Shown here piece after piece: positions 1-6,075 of a stretch of 9,611 nt of DNA. This stretch comes from an uncultured Collinsella sp. (GTDB lineage: Bacteria; Actinomycetota; Coriobacteriia; Coriobacteriales; Coriobacteriaceae). Numbering within the stretch: position 1 is the stretch's first letter; every line of letters begins with the position of its first letter. The DNA is taken from positions 1-9,611 of the forward strand of contig USKV01000044.1 in the NCBI GenBank assembly GCA_900555355.1. Direction: 5' to 3'. The position numbers and the translations under genes were made by a program. The notes below the pieces were generated by a model. It had not been told where the DNA came from. It saw nothing but the letters and a program-made list of their open reading frames with translations, and did not search any database.

Positions 1-1
1 G

Positions 2-1165
2 CTCACCCCACAAGGCATCTACCATAAGAATTTCGACCTCATCAGCAGTTCGTTTAAAGATTTCATTGCGAAGGGCTACAAACTATACATTCTCAGCGAC
101 AGCGAGAAGCAGACCGCGCGCCTGCGTGTGATTTTCGACGACCGCCACGACGAAATTCCGTTTACCCCGGTAAAAAGCACCATTCACGAGGGCTTCGTTG
201 ACGACGAGTTGAAGATGTGCGTGTTTACCGACCACCAGATTTTCGACCGATTCCACCGCTATAATCTCAAGAGCGACCGCGCTCGTTCGGGCAAACTCGC
301 CCTCTCGCTGAAAGAACTGAACCAGATTGAAGTGGGCGACTACATCGTGCATGAAGACCACGGCATCGGCAAGTTTGGCGGACTGGTGTGCAACCGTGCC
401 AACGGCACTTTGCAGGAGGTAATCAAACTCATCTATCAGAACGGCGACATCATATTCTGCTCTATCCACGCGCTGCACAAACTGTCGAAATACCGTGGCA
501 AAGAGGGCGTGGAGCCAAAGTTGAGCAAACTCGGCGGCGGCGCTTGGAACAAAATCAAGAACCGCACCAAGAGCAAACTCAAAGACATAGCCCGCGACTT
601 GATAAAACTCTACGCAAAACGCCGCGAGGCGAAGGGTTTCGCCTATTCGCCCGACGGATATTTGCAGCAGCAGCTCGAAGCGTCGTTTATCTACGAAGAC
701 ACCCCCGACCAACTCAAAGCCACGCAAGCCGTGAAGGCCGACATGGAGCGCGACCGCCCTATGGACCGCCTGGTGTGCGGCGATGTGGGATTCGGCAAGA
801 CCGAGGTGGCCATCCGCGCTGCCTTCAAGGCTTGTGCGGACAATAAGCAGGTGGCGGTGTTGGTGCCTACCACCGTGTTGGCCTATCAGCATTTCCAGAC
901 TTTTTCGTCGCGTCTGAAAGGGATGCCCGTTCGGGTGGATTACCTGAGCCGTGCCCGTAGCGCAGCCAAGACCAAAGAAATATTGAGGGATTTGGCCGAC
1001 GGGAAGATCAATATCATTGTGGGGACGCACAAACTGATAGGCAAGTCGGTGAAGTTTAAGGACCTCGGCCTGTTGATTATCGACGAAGAGCAGAAGTTTG
1101 GGGTGGTTACCAAAGAAAAGCTGCGGCAGATGAAGGTCAACGTGGACACGCTGACGCTTACCGCC
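2..1165 (+). CDS. mfd: Transcription-repair coupling factor Mfd, internal fragment (Bacteroidales-like)
   Basis: Mfd is a cytoplasmic DNA translocase that removes stalled RNA polymerase at lesions and recruits UvrA. The reading frame is open from base 2, so the N-terminus lies outside the window. About 388 residues of a protein usually above 1,100 residues are present. They run from the end of the UvrB-like region, through the RNA-polymerase-interacting domain (residues reading [10 protein letters not shown] near 356-388), into the first RecA-like helicase lobe. The Walker A motif GDVGFGKT is at 779-802 and the DEEQ box at 1082-1093. Motif III should read TLTLTATPIPRTL, but the match stops after TLTLTA at 1165 and unrelated sequence follows. 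The second helicase lobe and UvrA-binding C-terminus are absent. Wording such as [16 protein letters not shown] and [11 protein letters not shown] is typical of Bacteroidales Mfd, unlike everything downstream. Family assignment is very secure; the truncation is probably a contig chimera, not a real pseudogene. Confidence 0.95.
1145..1165. other. Chimeric junction between Mfd and ABC ATPase genes
   Basis: The plus-strand Mfd frame is faithful through 1165 (...TLTLTA) and breaks at 1166. The minus-strand ATPase is faithful from its start at 1654 through the LSGG signature (1171-1160), and plausibly through R-Q-R-V at 1145, after which it no longer resembles the family. Bases 1145-1165 can therefore be read as either gene. 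The one ATPase mismatch there, Lys in place of the usual Gln after LSGG, comes from codon 1159-1157 and would be explained if this stretch derives from mfd. The short shared stretch, two half genes facing each other and different phyla on the two sides point to an artificial join. Confidence 0.85.
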
Positions 1166-1654
1166 CGAAAGCGCCTTGGGCTTACGGTCGAGGTACTCGG
1201 TAATGCCCAGAATCTCGGCAGCAGAGCGAACCTTGCGGTCAATCTCGTCCTTGGGAACCTTCTTGAGCTCGAGCGTAAATGCCATGTTCTCGTACACCGT
1301 CATATTGGGGTACAGAGCGTAGCTCTGGAACACCATGGCGATGTCGCGGTCCTTGGGCGCCACGTCGTTGACACGCTTGCCGTCGATGAGCACATCGCCC
1401 GAGGTAATGTCCTCCAGGCCGGCGACCATGCGCATCGTCGTGGACTTACCGCAGCCAGAGGGGCCAACGAGGACGACGAACTCCTGGTCGTGAACGGTGA
1501 GGTTGAAGTCCTCTACAGCGAGCACACCGTCCTCGGTAACCTTGAGGTTGTGCTTCTTCTCCTCGGTCTTCTTCTTTTTGCCAAAGAAGCCCTTCTTTTT
1601 GGACTCGTTGTTGGGATACACCTTCTGAACATGTTTGAGAACGATCTCGGCCAT
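1160..1654 (-). CDS. ugpC: Carbohydrate ABC transporter ATP-binding protein (UgpC/MsmK type), C-terminally truncated
   Basis: This is the nucleotide-binding subunit that powers sugar uptake through the two permeases encoded upstream on the same strand. The first 165 residues are native: Walker [10 protein letters not shown] at residues 64-72 (1465-1439), the Q-loop MVFQ with Gln110, and the LSGG signature at 162-165. Walker B, D-loop, H-loop and the C-terminal regulatory (TOBE/MalK-like) domain are missing because the sequence switches to mfd. The intact family member is usually about 360-400 residues. The ATG at 1654 has AAAGG upstream, and the N-terminus [14 protein letters not shown] is canonical. 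An unusual lysine-rich insertion occupies residues 15-44. A 12-bp palindrome (CGCGGCGCCGCG, 1672-1683) lies 18-29 bases upstream of the start and could affect translation. The gene is last in the visible operon, 68 bases after the MalG-type gene. The symbol is the generic one for this family and does not imply glycerol-3-phosphate as substrate. Confidence 0.9.
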
Positions 1655-1722
1655 GTCTCTACCTTTCGATACGCGGCGCCGCGATGAGGGACGCCGCCAA
1701 AACTTGCAAAACAGTTACGGCA

Positions 1723-2562
1723 TCAGCCCTTGACGGCACCTGCCACCACACCGTCGATGATGTACTTCTGGCAGAGGATGTACATGATGACGATGGGGAT
1801 AACGACCATCATGATGCAGGCCATCATGGGGCCGAGCTCGACGTGGCCGTAGCCGCCGCGGAAGTACTGGATCAAGATAGGAATGGTCTTGTACTTGGTG
1901 GAGTCGAGCGTAAGGTAGGGCAGCAGATAGTCGTTCCAGACCCACATGGTCTCGAGGATGCCGACCGAAAGATAGGTGGGCTTCATGATGGGAAGGACGA
2001 TCTTAAAGAACACCTGGACCGGGTTGCAGCCATCAATCATGGCCGCCTCCTCGATCTCGAGCGGGATGTTCTTTACAAAACCGGCGAACATAAAGACCGC
2101 CAGGCCCGCGCCAAAGCCGAGGTAGATAAAGCAGATGTTGAACGGCGTGTTGAAGCCGATGCGGTCCGCCAAATTGGACAGCGTGAACATGAGCATCTGG
2201 AACGGCACGACCATCGAGAACACGAACAGGTAATAGAAGAAGTTCGAGATCTTGTTGTTGACACGAACCACGTACCAAGCGCACATGGAGCAGCACACCA
2301 AGATCAGCACGACCGACGTGACCGTGATGATGAGCGAGTACATAAACGCCGAGGCAAAGCCCTGCTCGTTAAGGGCGTGCACGTAGTTTGCGAGACCGTT
2401 GAACGTCTCGGGCGTGAGCAGATCGAATGCCGTGGTGGTGCTGATTGCAGTTGCCTTTTTAAAGGAATTGAGCGCAATCATGAACACGGGGTAGATCCAT
2501 GCGAGCGACAGGATCGTAAAGAAGATCGAGAGCGCACGGTTGATAGCCTTATCGCGTTTCAT
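1723..2562 (-). CDS. Carbohydrate ABC transporter permease, MalG/UgpE type
   Basis: This 279-residue inner-membrane subunit forms half of the sugar channel. It has an N-terminal transmembrane segment at about residues 11-31 and several further hydrophobic segments, as expected for six-helix MalG-type permeases. The cytoplasmic EAA loop that docks on the ATPase is at residues 166-195, with core EEAAMIDG at 171-178. The C-terminus GVVAGAVKG matches the usual ending of this family. The start ATG at 2562 overlaps the TAA stop of the upstream permease by one base (TAATG). A strong Shine-Dalgarno AAGGAGGTG sits inside the end of that upstream gene, so translational coupling is likely. Length is normal and no damage is visible. 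Substrate cannot be read from the permease alone; the site upstream of the operon suggests an alpha-glucoside (inference). Confidence 0.93.
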   Translation of the reverse strand: MKRDKAINRALSIFFTILSLAWIYPVFMIALNSFKKATAISTTTAFDLLTPETFNGLANYVHALNEQGFASAFMYSLIITVTSVVLILVCCSMCAWYVVRVNNKISNFFYYLFVFSMVVPFQMLMFTLSNLADRIGFNTPFNICFIYLGFGAGLAVFMFAGFVKNIPLEIEEAAMIDGCNPVQVFFKIVLPIMKPTYLSVGILETMWVWNDYLLPYLTLDSTKYKTIPILIQYFRGGYGHVELGPMMACIMMVVIPIVIMYILCQKYIIDGVVAGAVKG

Positions 2563-3416
2563 TACTGCTGCACCTCCTTGGACCTCGTGGCCTTAAGCTG
2601 GATCATGGAGATGGCCACGACCAGGATGCAGAAGATAACCGCCTTGGCCTGACCAATGCCCTGCCATGCGATACCGGCACGCGAATAGAACGTGTTGTAG
2701 ATGTTCAGGGCGAGCATCTCGGTGGAGTGCGCGGGGGCGCCGCCGGTAAGGGCGAGGTTCTGGTCGAACAGCTTAAAGCCGTTGGTGATGGACAGGAACA
2801 GGCAGATGGTGATGGTCGGCATCAGGTTAGGGATCTTAACCTTCCAAAACGTCTGCCATGCCGTAGCGCCGTCGACCTTGGCGGCCTCGATGTAGTCGGA
2901 TGGAATGGACTGCAGACCAGCGATGTAGATGATCATCATGTAGCCGACCTGCTGCCACAGGGTCAGGATGATAAGGCCCCAGAAGCCAGCAGCAGAGTTA
3001 AGGGCAATGAGCTGGGCGCCAATGTTGGAAAGCAGGCAGTTGATCAGGATCTGCCAAATGTAGCCCAACACGATGCCGCCGATCAGGTTAGGCATAAAGA
3101 AGATCGTACGGAAGATGTTGGTGCCTTTGAGCGCCTTGCGGGTGAGCGCCTGCGCGATGGCGAGGGCGATCACGTTGATGAGCACCGTCGACAGGAAGGC
3201 AAACGCCACGGTAAAGAAGAACGACGTGGAGAACTGCGGATCGGACAGCGCGCGCACGTAGTTCTCGATACCGACAAAGTGCGCGTTACTAATGATAATA
3301 AACTGGCAGAACGAGAGATAGAAGCCCTGGATAAAAGGGATCACGAACCCGATCATAAACGCCAGACACGTGGGCAGCATAAAGAGCGGCCACCAGCGCT
3401 TGAGTGCTTTGCCCAT
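2562..3416 (-). CDS. Carbohydrate ABC transporter permease, MalF/UgpA type
   Basis: This 284-residue inner-membrane subunit pairs with the MalG-type protein encoded directly downstream. It shows the MalF-like N-terminus (MGKALKRWWPLFMLPTCLAF), with a first transmembrane helix at about residues 8-37. The EAA loop is at residues 175-200 (core YIEAAKVDGA), ending in the usual KIPNLMP. The C-terminus is short and charged (KATRSKEVQQ). The start ATG at 3416 is preceded by GAAAGGA with a 7-base spacer, and this ribosome binding site lies immediately after the strong intercistronic hairpin at 3437-3472. The gene is 87 bases downstream of the binding-protein gene and overlaps the next gene by one base. 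Length and motifs are normal. Family is secure; substrate is unknown. Confidence 0.93.
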   Translation of the reverse strand: MGKALKRWWPLFMLPTCLAFMIGFVIPFIQGFYLSFCQFIIISNAHFVGIENYVRALSDPQFSTSFFFTVAFAFLSTVLINVIALAIAQALTRKALKGTNIFRTIFFMPNLIGGIVLGYIWQILINCLLSNIGAQLIALNSAAGFWGLIILTLWQQVGYMMIIYIAGLQSIPSDYIEAAKVDGATAWQTFWKVKIPNLMPTITICLFLSITNGFKLFDQNLALTGGAPAHSTEMLALNIYNTFYSRAGIAWQGIGQAKAVIFCILVVAISMIQLKATRSKEVQQ

Positions 3417-3436
3417 AAAAGGGTCCTTTCAATATG

Positions 3437-3472
3437 CAGGGGGCGGGCAAACCAACGTCTGCCCGCCCCCTG
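3437..3472 (-). promoter_or_regulatory. Strong intercistronic hairpin between binding-protein and permease genes
   Basis: The arms CAGGGGGCGGGCA (3437-3449) and TGCCCGCCCCCTG (3460-3472) are perfectly complementary, giving a 13-bp GC-rich stem with a 10-base loop. In the minus-strand transcript it starts 31 bases after the binding-protein stop codon and ends 20 bases before the permease ATG. Neither side has a U-tract, so it is not a classic intrinsic terminator. By analogy with the malE-malF gap of other bacteria, it probably protects the upstream mRNA from 3' exonucleases and partly limits readthrough, so that much more binding protein than permease is made. Confidence 0.75.
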
Positions 3473-3503
3473 TCGCTAATCAGATAGCTTGGGCAGCAAC
3501 TGC

Positions 3504-4820
3504 TTACTCGGAAGCGGCCTTCTCGGTCTTCCAGCCATCGACGAAGGCGTTCTTGACGCCGTCCCACTTGCTGTTATCGGCAGCGTAGGCAATCAGAGCC
3601 TGCTTGAGGTTCTTCTTCCACTCCTCGGAGGGAATGTAGACGAAGTCCCAAGCGACGGTCTTCTTGCCGTCCTTGGCCATGGCAACGGCCTGCTGCGAGA
3701 AGACGTTGGTGGTCTCCTTGGCGCTCTTGAACGGAGCGGTCAGGCCCATCTTGTCGGCGATGATGCTGGTCGGGGTGTCAGCGGTGACGCACCAATACAT
3801 GAAGTCCTCGGTGGCCTTCTGGGCATCCTCGGAAGCCTGGGAACTGACGCACCAGTAGTTCTCGCCGCCGGAGCACAGGCCCTGGTTCTCCTCGCCGTCA
3901 ACACCGATGTAGATCGGCATCATGCCAATCTGATCGTCGGTCATGCCGGCCTTGACGAGGTCAGAGTAGGCCCAAGAGCCGTTCTGGTAGAAGACGGCCT
4001 TGCCGGTTGCGAACTCGTTGGTGGCGTCGTCGCCGGTCTTGGAAGCAAGCTGCGAAGGATCGCAGGTGGAGTCGGTGATGTACAGGTCGAAGATCTGCTT
4101 GTAGTTGTCGAGGAACTCACCCTTGATCTCGTCGTCCTCCTGGTTGTGCTCCTTCTCAAACTCGTAGTAGAGCGGCATGTTGGCAAGGTGGGTGGTGTAG
4201 CGCCAGCTGGAGGAGTCGTCCATGCCGGCGGAAGTGAAGGCGCCCTCGACACCAAGCTCGTCCTTGCGGGCCTGGATGTCGTCGGCACAAGCCTTCAGCT
4301 TGTCGAAGGAGTTGATGTCCTCGGCCTTGTAGCCAGCCTTCTCGAGCAGCTGCTTGTTGTAAATAATGCCGAAGCTCTCCTGAACCCAGTCGATGCACAC
4401 ATCCTTGCCGTCGGATTGCAGAGCCAGGGAGTCGTCAATGAGCTCACCGCGGAGCTTGGTATCGGACAGGTCGGCGCAGTAATCCTTCCAGTTCTTAAGA
4501 CCGGTGGGGCCGTTGACCTGGAACAGGGTCGGAGCGGAGCTCTTGGACATCTCGGACTTGAGCTTCTCCTCGTAGGTGTTGGAGGCGGCGGTCACAATCT
4601 TGACCTCGACGCCCTTCTCCTCCTTGTACGCCTTGGCGATCTCCTTCCACTCCTTGTCGACCTCGGGCTTGAATTGGAGGAAGTAGACCTCGGCAGCGTC
4701 ACCAGAAGCAGAGGAGCCGGAGCCGGCAGAACCACCGCAACCCACGAGGCCCAGACCAAGAACTGCAGCCGCGGAACCAGCAAAGCCCAGGAACTGCCTT
4801 CTGCTCATTTCGTTCTTCAT
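3504..4820 (-). CDS. Extracellular sugar-binding lipoprotein of the ABC importer (Tat-type signal)
   Basis: This is the substrate-capturing subunit, anchored outside the membrane as a lipoprotein. With the ATG at 4820 it has 438 residues. The signal region contains the twin-arginine motif SRRQFLG at residues 6-12, a hydrophobic Ala/Gly/Leu stretch, and the lipobox LVGC at 25-28, so Cys28 is the predicted lipidated residue. A Gly/Ser-rich tether follows, then a family-1-type solute-binding fold with motifs such as FGIIYNKQLLEKAGY and the FATGKAVFYQNGSWAYSDL segment. An in-frame GTG at 4838 is rejected as the start because it overlaps the Shine-Dalgarno (GAAAGGGTGGA) that serves the ATG at 4820. 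It is the first gene of the operon. The 5' leader carries a 7-bp hairpin (4844-4862), and two TreR-like operator sites lie further upstream. Export class and family are clear; the ligand is not visible, though an alpha-glucoside is plausible from the shared operator. Confidence 0.93.
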   Translation of the reverse strand: MKNEMSRRQFLGFAGSAAAVLGLGLVGCGGSAGSGSSASGDAAEVYFLQFKPEVDKEWKEIAKAYKEEKGVEVKIVTAASNTYEEKLKSEMSKSSAPTLFQVNGPTGLKNWKDYCADLSDTKLRGELIDDSLALQSDGKDVCIDWVQESFGIIYNKQLLEKAGYKAEDINSFDKLKACADDIQARKDELGVEGAFTSAGMDDSSSWRYTTHLANMPLYYEFEKEHNQEDDEIKGEFLDNYKQIFDLYITDSTCDPSQLASKTGDDATNEFATGKAVFYQNGSWAYSDLVKAGMTDDQIGMMPIYIGVDGEENQGLCSGGENYWCVSSQASEDAQKATEDFMYWCVTADTPTSIIADKMGLTAPFKSAKETTNVFSQQAVAMAKDGKKTVAWDFVYIPSEEWKKNLKQALIAYAADNSKWDGVKNAFVDGWKTEKAASE

Positions 4821-4843
4821 TACAATCCACCCTTTCACACCGT

Positions 4844-4862
4844 GGCGGCACCCTTTGCCGCC
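4844..4862 (-). promoter_or_regulatory. 5' leader hairpin of the binding-protein mRNA
   Basis: GGCGGCA (4844-4850) and TGCCGCC (4856-4862) form a perfect 7-bp stem with a 5-base loop. In the minus-strand transcript it ends about 23 bases before the ATG at 4820 and just upstream of the ribosome binding site. It could stabilise the mRNA 5' end. No function is proven. Confidence 0.4.
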
Positions 4863-4928
4863 GCCTTCGGAGATTGGCTCGGGGACTTTGCCCCTTTTGC
4901 TGATTTGTACAATACGCTATTTGGCTAG

Positions 4929-4940
4929 TTGTTTGAACAA
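4929..4940. promoter_or_regulatory. TreR-like operator-like dyad, distal ABC operon site
   Basis: TTGTTTGAACAA has perfect 5-base arms (TTGTT/AACAA) and differs from the GTNTANAC core of HutC-type GntR operators only in the central TA, which is TG here. It lies about 109 bases upstream of the binding-protein start and 75 bases from the stronger site at 5004. It is a weaker match than the other three sites. Confidence 0.4.
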
Positions 4941-5003
4941 GTATTACTAGAGCGGTAGAAAAACTTCGGTGAACGGTAATTTCAACTTGATACTTGACAA
5001 GTT

Positions 5004-5015
5004 TTGTATAAACAA
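5004..5015. promoter_or_regulatory. TreR/GntR-HutC operator upstream of the ABC operon
   Basis: TTGTATAAACAA contains GTATAAAC, an exact fit to the HutC-subfamily consensus GTNTANAC. It differs by one base from TTGTATATACAA, the operator reported for Bacillus subtilis TreR. Its first ten bases also match the two sites at 5901 and 6023 with a single change. It lies between the regulator's terminator and the ABC operon, where it would act on the ABC promoter. Assignment to the neighbouring regulator is inference. Confidence 0.6.
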
Positions 5016-5033
5016 TTATTTGTTATCGAATGC

Positions 5034-5088
5034 AGAGAAAACGCCCGGTCAAGCCGATGCATCGTCGGTTTGACCGGGCGTTTTCTCT
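5034..5088 (-). terminator. Intrinsic terminator of the GntR regulator gene (symmetrical, may work both ways)
   Basis: The arms AGAGAAAACGCCCGGTCAA (5034-5052) and TTGACCGGGCGTTTTCTCT (5070-5088) are perfect 19-base complements, and the inner bases extend the pairing with wobbles. The GC core is flanked by GTTTTCTCT on each strand, so either transcript would end in a U-rich stretch. It starts 38 bases past the regulator stop on the minus strand and insulates the ABC operon promoter from readthrough. Confidence 0.88.
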
Positions 5089-5126
5089 TTGAGGGCATGA
5101 GTCTCGTCAGGCTGCGAGCTAGCCGG

Positions 5127-5846
5127 CTATCGCTTGGAATTGACGCGGTAATGGAAGATCTCGGGGTGTGTGCGAGTGTGCGTCACCTCAAACAAGATGC
5201 CATCCGAGGTGTACGACTGACTCTCCATGACGGCAACGCAGTTGTATTTGCCGAGGTCAAGATAGCTGCAGTCCTCATCGTTGGCGAGCTCGACACTCAC
5301 CGTACGACGGCTCGCCATCACTTTGACACCGCGCTTGTGCTCCAGATAGCCGTAAATAGAATCTGCCGCGATCTCGGGAGTCAGGCCCTTGGCGATCGAC
5401 GCCAAAAAATAGCCATGGTCCACTTGGCGCGCGTTGCCGTTGAGGCTTCGGACACGCACTACGCGAATCAACTCCTCGCCCACCTTAAAGCCCAGGTGAC
5501 GAGAGAGTTGCTCGGTGCAAACCAGATGTTCGAAAGACTTAACGTCCGTCGATGCAACGGCATTGTTGCGCTTTGCAAACTCGCCAAACGACTCAACCTC
5601 TTCGAGTGCGCCCAACATGTCGGTTTCGCCCTTAAGCCAAATAACGCGCACGCCCTTGCCGTGTATGGGCTGCACAAACATCCCGTCGGCCAGCATGCTC
5701 AAAGCGCGGCGGACGGTATTGCGCGTGCAGCCAAATTCCGCGGTCAGCTCGGCTTCGGTTGGCAGCATCTCCTGAAACGCATAGGTCCCATTAATGATGC
5801 GCGAGCGTATTTCTCGGTAGATTCCTTCGTATATCGCTTTTGGCAT
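5127..5846 (-). CDS. GntR-family (HutC/UTRA) transcriptional repressor, TreR-like
   Basis: This is a sugar-responsive DNA-binding repressor of 239 residues, the normal size for the family. Residues 3-70 are a GntR winged helix-turn-helix (LPTEAELTAEFGCTRNTVRRA, recognition helix about 42-51, wing ending IHGKGVRVI). Residues about 90-236 form a UTRA ligand-binding domain, with RVRSLNGNARQVDHGYF at 131-147 and the usual C-terminal strand FEVTHTRTHPEIFHYRV. The ATG at 5846 has GAGGTGA at good spacing. The gene is divergent from the PTS fusion and followed by its own terminator. GTTTAAAC operators sit over its likely promoter and that of the PTS gene, so self-control and PTS control are expected. 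The closest well-known relatives by motif and operator are TreR-type repressors, which respond to a disaccharide phosphate. The effector here is not known; other GntR sugar regulators remain possible. Confidence 0.92.
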   Translation of the reverse strand: MPKAIYEGIYREIRSRIINGTYAFQEMLPTEAELTAEFGCTRNTVRRALSMLADGMFVQPIHGKGVRVIWLKGETDMLGALEEVESFGEFAKRNNAVASTDVKSFEHLVCTEQLSRHLGFKVGEELIRVVRVRSLNGNARQVDHGYFLASIAKGLTPEIAADSIYGYLEHKRGVKVMASRRTVSVELANDEDCSYLDLGKYNCVAVMESQSYTSDGILFEVTHTRTHPEIFHYRVNSKR

Positions 5847-5881
5847 TGTTTCACCTCTACATTATTCATTTCCGGCTAGGC

Positions 5882-5910
5882 ACGATAGCATTTCTTAAAG
5901 TTGTTTAAAC
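5882..5910 (-). promoter_or_regulatory. Candidate promoter of the regulator gene, overlapping an operator
   Basis: On the minus strand a -10 element TATCGT (5882-5887) is preceded by TG one base upstream, forming an extended -10. A weak -35, TTTAAA (5904-5909), lies 16 bases away. The -35 falls inside the GTTTAAAC operator (5903-5910), which would allow self-repression. Promoter assignment is by eye only. Confidence 0.4.
5901..5910. promoter_or_regulatory. TreR/GntR-HutC operator, regulator side
   Basis: TTGTTTAAAC contains the perfect palindrome GTTTAAAC (5903-5910), an exact fit to GTNTANAC. The same ten bases recur at 6023-6032, 122 bases away, bracketing the intergenic region between the regulator and the PTS gene. 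Confidence 0.65.
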
Positions 5911-6009
5911 CGAATATCGGTAAAGCGACAGGATTTAACCGTTGACGGTTTCTGTCATGCCCAAATCGGTTTCGCTCAAAACTGCCGGTACGACAATCGT
6001 CTGGTCCTC

Positions 6010-6015
6010 TACAAT
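6010..6015 (+). promoter_or_regulatory. Candidate -10 element of the PTS fusion gene
   Basis: TACAAT matches the -10 consensus at five of six positions and lies 60 bases before the PTS start codon. No good -35 is visible at 16-18 bases upstream, so an activator or a weak promoter is possible. The operator at 6025-6032 would fall just after the predicted transcription start, a classic repressor position. Confidence 0.35.
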
Positions 6016-6022
6016 GAATCCA

Positions 6023-6032
6023 TTGTTTAAAC
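6023..6032. promoter_or_regulatory. TreR/GntR-HutC operator, PTS side
   Basis: TTGTTTAAAC is an exact second copy of the ten bases at 5901-5910 and includes GTTTAAAC at 6025-6032. It lies 43 bases upstream of the PTS start codon and just downstream of the candidate -10, where a bound repressor would block transcription. The spacing of 122 bases between copies would allow looping (inference). Confidence 0.65.
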
Positions 6033-6075
6033 GTTTCCCCACGCGCAACGCGCCTCGATATTCGGAAGGCAGAAC

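Larger units (their letters stand above)
4821..5126. promoter_or_regulatory. Intergenic region upstream of the ABC operon
   Basis: This 306-base stretch separates the regulator gene from the binding-protein gene, both on the minus strand. From high to low coordinates it holds the regulator's terminator (5034-5088), an AT-rich section with a TreR-like operator (5004-5015) next to an ACTTGACAAGT palindrome (4993-5003), a second operator-like dyad (4929-4940), and the leader hairpin. The ABC operon promoter must lie here on the minus strand, but no -35/-10 pair with good spacing and match could be fixed. A plus-strand TTGACA (4994-4999) with TATTTG 17 bases later is visible but reads straight into the terminator hairpin. 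Confidence 0.6.

Noticed and set aside
83..1159. Minus-strand open frame continuing the ABC ATPase to position 83
   Set aside because: It is the antisense of mfd; no ATPase motifs (Walker B, H-loop) appear after the junction.
1166..1687. Long plus-strand open frame continuing from mfd to 1687
   Set aside because: It is the antisense of the ABC ATPase gene; the residues have no Mfd character after 1165, and the opposite strand shows Walker A and LSGG motifs.
3437..3472. Hairpin as an intrinsic terminator
   Set aside because: No U-tract follows on either strand, and the permease genes downstream clearly belong to the same operon.
4821..4838. GTG at 4838 as the binding-protein start
   Set aside because: It would consume the Shine-Dalgarno of the ATG at 4820 and adds six residues before a canonical Tat signal.
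3489..4928. Plus-strand open frame of 479 codons
   Set aside because: It is antisense to the binding-protein gene, with low-complexity Val/Leu/Gly composition typical of a shadow frame, while the minus strand has a clear lipoprotein signal and fold motifs.
5004..5879. Plus-strand open frame opposite the regulator
   Set aside because: It crosses the terminator and is antisense to a well-defined GntR-UTRA protein.
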